DNA from: a virus
Reading direction: 5' to 3' (one strand)
DNA length: 21,150 nucleotides
IMG/VR virus record: IMGVR_UViG_3300042731_003843
Coordinates: 1-21,150 of that record
The notes under the pieces are model-generated. The model was given only the letters and a program-made list of their open reading frames with translations. It did no database searches and was not told the DNA's origin. Both the position numbers and the translations under genes were made by a program. Shown in pieces: positions 9,296-16,407 of this stretch. Numbering within the stretch: position 1 is the stretch's first letter; each line of letters starts with the position of its first letter.

Positions 9296-10974
9296 GTACA
9301 ATAACACAGAGAAGAAATAGTCCTGGTACGGTAACATGGACAGTGCCAGCAGGTGCCACTAATGTTACTTTTACTATTGCCGCTGGTAGTGGTGGTGGAT
9401 CTAAATCGCCTTCTGATGGTAGTCTATGGAATCATAGTAGAGGTGGATTCGGTAGAGCTGGTAACTTCACTATTGCACCAAGAAGTGGTTCATACAATCT
9501 AACATTTTACATTGGTGGGCAAGGTGGTAATGGAGTAGGACCCCAGAATCCTGGTGGCGGTGGTGGTTCTTCCCCTCTCGCTGGTGGTGGTAGTGGACAT
9601 AGATCTGGTGGAGGTGGTGGCGGCGCTACTGCTGTATATGATAGCTGGCTTGGTAGATATACTGCCTGGGTAGGTGGTGGCGGCGGTGCTGGTAGATTCG
9701 GTCAGGACACTGGTATCAGTGGATATTACACTGCTGGTCGTGGTATTGGTGGTGGTGCAACTAGCAGCTCACCTTCATGGAAAACTGGACAATCTGCTCC
9801 TGCTGGTCACCGTGGTGGAGGTGGTGGTGGATCCACTAGTGGTGGTGCAGGAAGTTTAGGTGGCAATCAAACTAGCAATGGATATGGTGGCATTGGTGGT
9901 AACTCTGGTTGGTATAATAATGGAGATATTGGTTGGATTACTAACAGTGGTTATGGAAACTTTGGTAATGGATATGCAGTTCTTTCTTATGTACAACCAC
10001 CACCATCAATTGATACGTTTACGGCTAACCCCACCACATTGATTCTTGGTAATACTTTTCAGTTGAACTGGAGTGTATCTGGTAATGTTACTTCGGTCAA
10101 CATTAATAACATTGGAAATGTGAATGCATCTGGAAGTGCTACTGTACTAGCAGAAGGTGATATCACTTACACACTAACTGCTACTGGTCCTGGTGGAACG
10201 GTTGCAAAGAGTGTTTCCATTGATGTCCATATCCCACCGCAGATTACTTTCAGTGTTGACAAACCTCAACTAGTTGGTGGAGATAGTGCTACTTTAACGT
10301 GGAGTGTTACTGGCGATGCTGACACAATGAGCATCAATCCTGGTATTGGCAGCACCAACCTCTCTGGCACTCAAGTTATACAACCATCACAAGACACTAC
10401 ATATACTGCTGTTGCTAGTGGTCTTGGTGGTACTGACACTGAACAGCTTACTGTTGAAGTTGTATACCCACCAGAAGTTCAGTTAACTGGACCACTATCT
10501 ACTGATTATGGTGATGATATAACTTTGACATATAATGCAGACAATGCTGTTACTTCATTGCAAGTGTTGAGAAAATATGTCAGTCAGGGAAATCCTGAAC
10601 CAGACTGGACATTAGCATTTGATTTACCTACAGGTCAAAACACAACTGGAACCTTACTGTTCTCTCCAGATTATGATAATTTTGGACCAGATGTTGTTCA
10701 GTTCCAGTTATATGCCGTTGGTGAAGCAGGATTGAACGATACTGCTACTTTTGATGCATTCATCAATATTGACAGAACGCCTGATGCTATTGATATTCCT
10801 ACATCCGAAGATAAACTTCGTGATGAGCAACCAGTCATCACACCTGATGCAGAAGTAACGTCACAACAGATTTTGATCGATGATATTGATGTTCCTGTTG
10901 AGATCAAAGCAGATCAACCTATTCAGGTTGAGATAGATGATAGCGGTACATTCCAAGATATTAGGGAGATCTAG
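9292..10974 (+). CDS. Modular adhesin 3: long glycine-rich head, Ig-like domains, shared C-terminal module (560 aa)
   Basis: The head (about residues 1-235) begins with the strand TVTWTVPAGATNVTFTIAAG, typical of Gly-rich phage tail domains. It then carries repeated polyglycine blocks (GGGG near 88-92, GGGGGGA near 106-112, GGGGG near 128-132, GGGGGG near 175-180). Two Ig-like domains (about 238-314 and 315-394), a third beta domain (395-490) and the common 70-residue module (491-560) follow. The head is like that of adhesin 1 but longer and with different Gly blocks, consistent with an old duplication followed by divergence. It starts by ATGA overlap with adhesin 2. Its role as a receptor-binding or virion-surface adhesin is inferred, by analogy with Gly-rich T-even adhesins; there is no sequence evidence for a specific receptor. 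Confidence 0.75.
   Translation: MSTITQRRNSPGTVTWTVPAGATNVTFTIAAGSGGGSKSPSDGSLWNHSRGGFGRAGNFTIAPRSGSYNLTFYIGGQGGNGVGPQNPGGGGGSSPLAGGGSGHRSGGGGGGATAVYDSWLGRYTAWVGGGGGAGRFGQDTGISGYYTAGRGIGGGATSSSPSWKTGQSAPAGHRGGGGGGSTSGGAGSLGGNQTSNGYGGIGGNSGWYNNGDIGWITNSGYGNFGNGYAVLSYVQPPPSIDTFTANPTTLILGNTFQLNWSVSGNVTSVNINNIGNVNASGSATVLAEGDITYTLTATGPGGTVAKSVSIDVHIPPQITFSVDKPQLVGGDSATLTWSVTGDADTMSINPGIGSTNLSGTQVIQPSQDTTYTAVASGLGGTDTEQLTVEVVYPPEVQLTGPLSTDYGDDITLTYNADNAVTSLQVLRKYVSQGNPEPDWTLAFDLPTGQNTTGTLLFSPDYDNFGPDVVQFQLYAVGEAGLNDTATFDAFINIDRTPDAIDIPTSEDKLRDEQPVITPDAEVTSQQILIDDIDVPVEIKADQPIQVEIDDSGTFQDIREI
10762..10971 (+). repeat. Shared 70-residue C-terminal module, copy 3
   Basis: The module runs from INIDRTPDAIDIPT to FQDIREI. 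It is the most diverged copy at its end (FQDI in place of WYNV), but it keeps all four Pro phrases except that YPIQVE reads QPIQVE. Confidence 0.9.
10963..10968 (+). promoter_or_regulatory. Ribosome binding site (AGGGAG) inside the end of adhesin 3
   Basis: AGGGAG sits 8 nt before the ATG at 10977 and is again made by the Arg-Glu codons of the shared module. It supports the 10977 start. Confidence 0.6.
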
Positions 10975-10976
10975 AC

Positions 10977-12551
10977 ATGGGTGCTCAAGGTAATTTACAT
11001 ACTTTTGATGAGTTTTACTATCCCTATAACCCATCAAATCAGCGTGGTGGTGACCATTTTTATACCTCAAATCCTGGTGGAGAGAGCTTGGGTGCTTACT
11101 ATCAGACAGGTACTAATGTGTGGAAACTCTTCATGTCTGCTAGCGTCCCAGGCATCCCATACGGTCAATCAGTAGGAACTATCTACAGATTTTATAGCGA
11201 CTCTATTGTAGATCACTTATTTAAGTTTGGGTCTAATGTTCCTAGCAGTGCTTATGTATTAGAAGGTGCTGTTGGAGTTGCATTTACACAGAATGGACCT
11301 TATCGCCAACCAATTTATAGATATTACAATCCTAGTGATGGCGACCACAAATTTTCAACTAGCAGTAGTACGCCTAGTGGATGGGTCTATGAAGGTGTTG
11401 CGTGGTACTCTCCAATTCCTGTCTATGGGTGTAAAGATTCTAGTGCTACTAACTATAATCCATGGGCAAATCAACCAAGCACTGGATGTACCTATATTGT
11501 CTATGGATGTACTGATCCTAATGCTAGTAACTACAATTCTAGTGCTACAAACAATGACGGTAGTTGTACATACCCAAATCCAACTGTTTCGTTAAGTTTG
11601 AGTCCTAATTCAATCATTCAGGGGCAGAGTGCATCATTGTCGTGGAGTACATTTAATTCTACGTCACAGTCAATTACAAATATTGGTGGAGTTGCTAGTT
11701 CTGGTAGTGTGAATGTATCTCCTAGTTCTACAACAACATATACACTCACTGGAAACTATTATGGATATACATCTGCGAGTGTAAGTAGAACTCTCACGGT
11801 ATATCAACCACCAAGTATTTCATTTACTGTAGATGATAGTGAGATTGTTAGATTAGATACTACAATATTACGTTGGAGTGTGAGTGGTAGTGTAAGCACA
11901 GTGACCATCAGTCCTGAAATTGGTTCTACTAATATATCTTCTCAAGCGACTATTTCTCCAACAACAACCACTACATATACTTTGTCTGCCGATGGTCCTG
12001 GTGGAGCTGCTAGCGCACAACTTACTGTCACTGTGGTAGATCCGCCATCAGTTTCTCTTAATGGTCCTCTGGCAGTATCTTATGGAGATAACATAACACT
12101 CTCCCATGAGATGTCTAGAGCAACAGCATCATATTTGCTATACATACAGGAGACAGATCTTGACGGCAATGTAACTACTCCGTCTGTCAGTCCTGTTGAT
12201 CTTGGAGCAGGAAATTCCGCAAATGCTTCTTACACTCATTTAGTTACTTATCATGATAGAGGACCTGCTTCTATACAATATTCACTAACTGGAGTTGGTA
12301 GTGGTGGATTGACTGATGTAGATGTTGTCACTGTACCTATCAATATCGATCAAACACCTAATGCTATACAGATTCCATCATCTGAAGATAAATTGCGTGA
12401 TGAAGCACCAGTTATTACTCCTGATGTAGAAGTAACAACTGATCAACTTTTAATTGAGGAGATTGATATACCTGTGGAGGTCAAATCTGATTATCCTATT
12501 CAGGTTGAAATTGAAAACAGTGGAACATACATTGAGGTCAGAGAGATCTGA
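10977..12551 (+). CDS. Modular adhesin 4: DUF5648-like head, two YGC motifs, Ig-like domains, shared C-terminal module (524 aa)
   Basis: The head (about 1-147) has three imperfect units: GGDHFYTSN (24-32), then IYRFYSDSIVDHLFKF (69-84) with YVLEG (93-97), then IYRYYNPSDGDHKFST (113-128) with WVYEGVAWY (136-144). This [IV]YR[FY]Y-x(5)-DH-x-[FY] and EG-x-x pattern matches DUF5648 repeats found in secreted bacterial and fungal proteins. Two Cys motifs follow (YGCKD...TGC at 150-171; YGCTD...DGSC at 176-197). Two Ig-like domains (about 200-277 and 278-357), a third beta domain (358-454) and the common module (455-524) complete it. The start is 2 bp after the previous stop, with AGGGAG at 10963-10968. 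It is probably a virion adhesin; the target is unknown, but a carbohydrate is plausible. Confidence 0.75.
   Translation: MGAQGNLHTFDEFYYPYNPSNQRGGDHFYTSNPGGESLGAYYQTGTNVWKLFMSASVPGIPYGQSVGTIYRFYSDSIVDHLFKFGSNVPSSAYVLEGAVGVAFTQNGPYRQPIYRYYNPSDGDHKFSTSSSTPSGWVYEGVAWYSPIPVYGCKDSSATNYNPWANQPSTGCTYIVYGCTDPNASNYNSSATNNDGSCTYPNPTVSLSLSPNSIIQGQSASLSWSTFNSTSQSITNIGGVASSGSVNVSPSSTTTYTLTGNYYGYTSASVSRTLTVYQPPSISFTVDDSEIVRLDTTILRWSVSGSVSTVTISPEIGSTNISSQATISPTTTTTYTLSADGPGGAASAQLTVTVVDPPSVSLNGPLAVSYGDNITLSHEMSRATASYLLYIQETDLDGNVTTPSVSPVDLGAGNSANASYTHLVTYHDRGPASIQYSLTGVGSGGLTDVDVVTVPINIDQTPNAIQIPSSEDKLRDEAPVITPDVEVTTDQLLIEEIDIPVEVKSDYPIQVEIENSGTYIEVREI
11424..11567 (+). repeat. Tandem YGC cysteine motifs
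   Basis: Two adjacent copies lie here: YGCKDSSATNYNPWA...TGC and YGCTDPNASNYNSSA...DGSC. They correspond to the single copy in adhesin 2, showing that this linker unit varies in number between paralogues. Confidence 0.65.
12339..12548 (+). repeat. Shared 70-residue C-terminal module, copy 4
   Basis: The module runs from INIDQTPNAIQIPS to YIEVREI. It is the last copy. The gene downstream is unrelated and has its own probable promoter, so the array ends here. Confidence 0.9.
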
Positions 12552-12557
12552 TAAATA
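12550..12557 (+). promoter_or_regulatory. Probable T4-type late promoter (GATAAATA)
   Basis: GATAAATA matches the T4 late promoter TATAAATA at 7 of 8 positions. It lies at the largest gap in the structural region, 31 nt before the ATG at 12589. A similar element (AATAAATA) lies 29 nt before the ATG at 16400. No -35 element is needed by gp55-type sigma factors. Confidence 0.5.
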
Positions 12558-12588
12558 CTACAGAAATCGTGACCATTGCTTGCGTTAA

Positions 12589-15500
12589 ATGACCTTTTCG
12601 TTCGGAACTACACCAGTATATGTAAGCGAAGGGCAAACTATTCGCCTGAAGTTTAAAGCACCTTCGGCGTGGGATACAACACAGAGTGTAACGGTTCAGA
12701 TCGGTGATCAGCAAACAATCTGGTATATCTCTACAGTTCCAGAAGACTTTGCTCCTGATCCATTCCCATTTACACCACTAGATGATGCAACACCAGACGT
12801 TATGTACGTCTATGGTGATGGTACTAGAGCACAAGAAGATATTGTTGAGGTTGCTGGACTAACACCTGGATCATCTGCTAGTGTTTCTCTAGTATCATCT
12901 TATCTTGGAACTAATATTGATGACTACGCTGTTCGTATTCAGCTAGTACACCAAGGTGAAGCAGACTTTGGTGACTGGGTTATTCCAACTAGTAACATCT
13001 TCGTACAAAATGGTGACAGACTCCAGTTAAGACTCAAGTCTAATGATACTGGTGGTCTAACTAGAACTGCTGACCTGACTATTGGTGCAAGAACCGAGAG
13101 ATGGCAGATCACATCAGCGGTTCAACCACCTAACATTCCAGAACCATTCCCTGATTTTAATGAAATTACTGGTGCGCCAGTTGATGTGGATGTTTATAGT
13201 GAGATCTTAAGAGTCACTGGTCTAAATGCACAGGCAGTGGTTAATACTGATAATAATGCTAGAATTGGTATCTCTTCTAGTAATGCTTTCGTTGTAAACG
13301 ATCTAGGATATAGTGTTCTAGATGGTGTTACTTTTGTCGATTCTAGCACCAATCCAACTATTCAAAATGGTGAGTATCTACAGTTAGTATTAACCACTCC
13401 AGTAACATCAACGACTACAGTTACAAACTTGTTAAGCATTGGTGATGCTGTCGGTGGATCTAGTTGGGGTGTTACTACTGGTAGTTTCCCATCAACTACA
13501 CCACAATCATTTGTATTTACAGATGAACCAAGTGCAGAAGAAGATGCACTGATTGCGTCTGATGTAAAACCAGTTGGTGGAATCACTGGACTGGGTGCTG
13601 GTGTATCTGTACCTGTAACACTAGTATCTACAGATGGTACGGAACCAAGAGTTAAAATTTACTATGACGATGGTAGTGAGAGTTCTGTCGGAATCTTCCC
13701 CACAGATGTAAGCAACGGAGATAGTATTCAGATCTATAACAGATCTAGTGCTACATTCAGTGCTACAGTACAAACTACGATTAAAGTTGGTACACTACAG
13801 GTTCCTACATGGTCTATCGTTACAAACTCTGGTCCTGATACTGACGCTGACTTCACAGCACCAGCAAGTCTTTCAAACAAAGCACCCAACAGACAGTATG
13901 TTAGTTCTGTTGTTAGTGTTTCTGGTATCAACAGAGATATTACAATCACAGGTACAAATAATGTACTGATTTCTATTGACTTTGACACACCAGTTGTGGG
14001 ACCAAGAACATTTACACCTTCCAACAGTAGTGTCCAGTTCTATCTAACTTCTGGTGGTCTTGCAAGCACGGTGAGCAGTACCATCACTATTGGTACTGGT
14101 AGCAGCAATCAGTTTATCTGGAACGTTTCGACATATGCTGTTGCTCCACCACCTCCAGAATTACTGGGAACATGGTATAGTAGGAAGAACTCTTACACAT
14201 ATGAAGACTCTAATGGTGATCTCCAACTACGAAATTCAAAGGATGATGGTCTCGCTATTGGTACAGTTCTTTCCATTCTTAAGCAACCAGGCGGAAGTTA
14301 TGGTACAATAGATGGTGATCTAGATTCTAGATATCCTGGTTTTATTGAGTGTGATGGTAGAAGTCTTTCTAAAGATTCTTATGGAGATCTATTTGCTGTC
14401 ATCGGATATACTTATGGTGGTTCTGGTGCTAACTTCAATGTTCCAGATTATAGAAACAGGAAACTCACTGGTTGTGGTGTTGTTGATGGAAATAGAGCAT
14501 CTTCTGCTTTCTTGCCAACAAACAATATCAATGAACCAGGTAACATTGGAGGATGGTGGTACATTGATAAGGTAGACGTTGCTGGTGATAATCCTTATGA
14601 GCAGATCATTGGTACTGGTAACACAGGTAACGAGAGTAACTTCTTTAACTTTGGTACAGTAAAGACCCAGTTCAACGCACCTATCCAAGCTGACATTGAG
14701 TTTGCTGTTGTTGGTACAGTAACTGCACAGATTGGACAGTTGCAGGAGAAACTAATTGATGTTCCTGTACACACTCACCTATATGTTAGTGCCGTCACTG
14801 ATGATATTGGTGCAACAGGTTTGATTCCATGGGAAACTCAAGTTCTGGCTAGTGGTTCCCCTGGTAATACTGGATTTGAAAATAGCACCCCACTTGGAAC
14901 AACTGGTATGGGTGATGGTCCATATGTTGATTACATCGGTGGTGGTGGTACTGACGAACTCTTCCGAGAACTTCCTGAAACCTGGTATGACTTATGGATT
15001 GGAGAATTGGATCGTAAAGTTGGTAGACCTGACTTTAAAACTGTTTGGGATAACATTTTATTGACCAATAAAGGAGTTAACTTCAAGGCAGAAATTCTTG
15101 AGTGGGCTAGCACTTGGCCACCGTCACCTCTTGGAGAAAACCAAAACGCAGCACAAGTATCACGTACATTATCTGCAAAAGTATGGTGGCCATCACATTA
15201 CAGTCAACTAGATCCTAATGACGTTGAAAGTGTTTCTACACAATTAACAAATATGCAGAGATATCCAGAAGGAGTATATGGTCAGTCTCGTGCTGGTGCT
15301 GTTGCTGTTTCTGCTGCTATTGACGTTGAGACAAGAAGATTTAGAGTTGAAGCATATACTCCACCAGCAATTCTAGAAGATAATGATACTACAACCTCTT
15401 CTCATAACCACTTGATGGGTCTAACTCCTGTTTTAGATCCAACCCAAGACTTTAGTTATGGCAACCAGAATGGTCCTGGTTCTTTCAAAGAAGGACTAGG

Positions 15501-15708
15501 TAGCTTCGGTAGTACACTTAACGTCACCTTTGATAATAATCAATTCAATGGTAATACAGCACCTGTTGGTCTTATCCTGAATACTGGTACATTTGAGCTC
15601 AACCAAAACATTAAGAAACCAATTCCTAGTGTCACTATGGAACCCAATAGACAGATTCCTGTCATTGAGGAGTTCCACAAAGTCAAATATATAATTAAAG
15701 CATACTAA
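12589..15708 (+). CDS. Tandem beta-repeat fibre with C-terminal tail-collar domain (1039 aa)
   Basis: Residues 1 to about 515 hold five copies of a strand pattern ending IG-x(5-8)-W-x-[IV]: IG39/W45, IG166/W172, IG285/W293, VG401/W408 and IG502/W511. Each is preceded by NGD-x-[LI]-Q-[LI] and a GL/GI-x-V strand. The first copy lacks its front half. A Pro linker (519-523) leads to a tail collar domain: AIGTVLSILKQPGG (556-569), YPGFIECDGRSL (582-593), YGDLFAVIGYTYGG (598-611) and FNVPDYRNRKLTG (616-628). His pairs occur in VPVHTHLY and SSHNHLMG. The C-terminus KVKYIIKAY matches the two smaller collar proteins. The gene follows a 37-bp gap with a probable late promoter and has no clear ribosome binding site. 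It is likely a fibre whose Ig-like repeats space a short-fibre-like tip or base, but the orientation in the virion is unknown. Confidence 0.8.
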   Translation: MTFSFGTTPVYVSEGQTIRLKFKAPSAWDTTQSVTVQIGDQQTIWYISTVPEDFAPDPFPFTPLDDATPDVMYVYGDGTRAQEDIVEVAGLTPGSSASVSLVSSYLGTNIDDYAVRIQLVHQGEADFGDWVIPTSNIFVQNGDRLQLRLKSNDTGGLTRTADLTIGARTERWQITSAVQPPNIPEPFPDFNEITGAPVDVDVYSEILRVTGLNAQAVVNTDNNARIGISSSNAFVVNDLGYSVLDGVTFVDSSTNPTIQNGEYLQLVLTTPVTSTTTVTNLLSIGDAVGGSSWGVTTGSFPSTTPQSFVFTDEPSAEEDALIASDVKPVGGITGLGAGVSVPVTLVSTDGTEPRVKIYYDDGSESSVGIFPTDVSNGDSIQIYNRSSATFSATVQTTIKVGTLQVPTWSIVTNSGPDTDADFTAPASLSNKAPNRQYVSSVVSVSGINRDITITGTNNVLISIDFDTPVVGPRTFTPSNSSVQFYLTSGGLASTVSSTITIGTGSSNQFIWNVSTYAVAPPPPELLGTWYSRKNSYTYEDSNGDLQLRNSKDDGLAIGTVLSILKQPGGSYGTIDGDLDSRYPGFIECDGRSLSKDSYGDLFAVIGYTYGGSGANFNVPDYRNRKLTGCGVVDGNRASSAFLPTNNINEPGNIGGWWYIDKVDVAGDNPYEQIIGTGNTGNESNFFNFGTVKTQFNAPIQADIEFAVVGTVTAQIGQLQEKLIDVPVHTHLYVSAVTDDIGATGLIPWETQVLASGSPGNTGFENSTPLGTTGMGDGPYVDYIGGGGTDELFRELPETWYDLWIGELDRKVGRPDFKTVWDNILLTNKGVNFKAEILEWASTWPPSPLGENQNAAQVSRTLSAKVWWPSHYSQLDPNDVESVSTQLTNMQRYPEGVYGQSRAGAVAVSAAIDVETRRFRVEAYTPPAILEDNDTTTSSHNHLMGLTPVLDPTQDFSYGNQNGPGSFKEGLGSFGSTLNVTFDNNQFNGNTAPVGLILNTGTFELNQNIKKPIPSVTMEPNRQIPVIEEFHKVKYIIKAY

Positions 15709-15723
15709 TATTATTTTATTGTA

Positions 15724-16407
15724 ATGGCAGAACAAGGCATCCCTCCCTATCGTCCCCTGAAACTGATGAAGGATCCAAAAATCACCAAGGTTGATTTTAC
15801 GGATTTTATTGGTGTATGGGAAAACTTCGTGCCCGCTAATCTATGTGAGCAACTCATTGATTATGGTGATAGAGTTTTAAATGAAGACATATCGTCGGTC
15901 ATTGATCTAGAACTAGATCATGATGCAACAGACGCTGATAGAGTTCCCATGAACGGTTCTGAAATGTACGGATCTTCATATACTAGAGAAGATAAGTCTT
16001 TCATGCTAAACTATGCAAGTCAAAAGTACACTATGAACGTCAATCAGATGTTGAAATCCTGTGCTTCTCATTATTGTCAGCAATACTCCACACTGAAGAA
16101 GACTAGGATGGTGTCTACTGATATCAAGTTCCAAAGAACTCCTCCTGGCGGTGGATATCATGCATGGCATTATGAGAATGGTACGTTTGAGTGCGCTGCC
16201 CGTGAATTGGTGTGGATGATTTACTTGAATGACATCGAAGAGGGTGGCGAAACAGAATTTATGTATCAGAAACGTAGAATCAAACCTACTCAAGGTACAA
16301 TGGTTATTTTCCCCGCTGGTCTGACACATGTTCATAGGGGCGGTTTTCTTCTTGGCGACAAGAATAAATACATAGTAACAGGTTGGTATATGAAAACCCA
16401 TGGCTGA
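15724..16407 (+). CDS. 2-oxoglutarate/Fe(II)-dependent oxygenase (prolyl-hydroxylase-like), 227 aa
   Basis: A double-stranded beta-helix dioxygenase signature is clear in the second half: GGGYHAWHYENG gives the iron ligands H149 and E151 (an H-x-E rather than H-x-D variant). MIYLNDIEEGGETEF is the usual central strand. FPAGLTHVHRG gives the distal His (H202, or less likely H204). A basic residue near KNKYIVTGWY (213-222) should bind the 2-oxoglutarate carboxylate. The family hydroxylates Pro, Asp/Asn or other carbons using O2 and 2-oxoglutarate. The gene starts 15 bp after the collar protein, and its end overlaps the next gene by 8 bp. Such oxygenases are common in T4-like cyanophages but their substrates are not established. 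Placement beside fibre genes suggests a virion protein substrate; this is inference. Confidence 0.85.
   Translation: MAEQGIPPYRPLKLMKDPKITKVDFTDFIGVWENFVPANLCEQLIDYGDRVLNEDISSVIDLELDHDATDADRVPMNGSEMYGSSYTREDKSFMLNYASQKYTMNVNQMLKSCASHYCQQYSTLKKTRMVSTDIKFQRTPPGGGYHAWHYENGTFECAARELVWMIYLNDIEEGGETEFMYQKRRIKPTQGTMVIFPAGLTHVHRGGFLLGDKNKYIVTGWYMKTHG
16363..16370 (+). promoter_or_regulatory. Possible T4-type late promoter (AATAAATA) inside the oxygenase gene
   Basis: AATAAATA matches TATAAATA at 7 of 8 positions and lies 29 nt before the ATG at 16400, almost the same spacing as the element before 12589. It falls in coding sequence, so a chance match is possible. Confidence 0.35.

Noticed and set aside
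9500-9990. GGTGGT-rich tracts as a CRISPR array or satellite repeat
   Set aside because: There are no equal spacers or constant repeat units. They are Gly codons in the adhesin heads.
6435-12551. Diversity-generating retroelement target in the adhesin array
   Set aside because: No reverse transcriptase, template repeat or adenine-biased variable copy was seen in the window.
15709-15723. AT-rich gap as a terminator
   Set aside because: There is no stem of useful length in the 15-bp gap and only a T-rich stretch.
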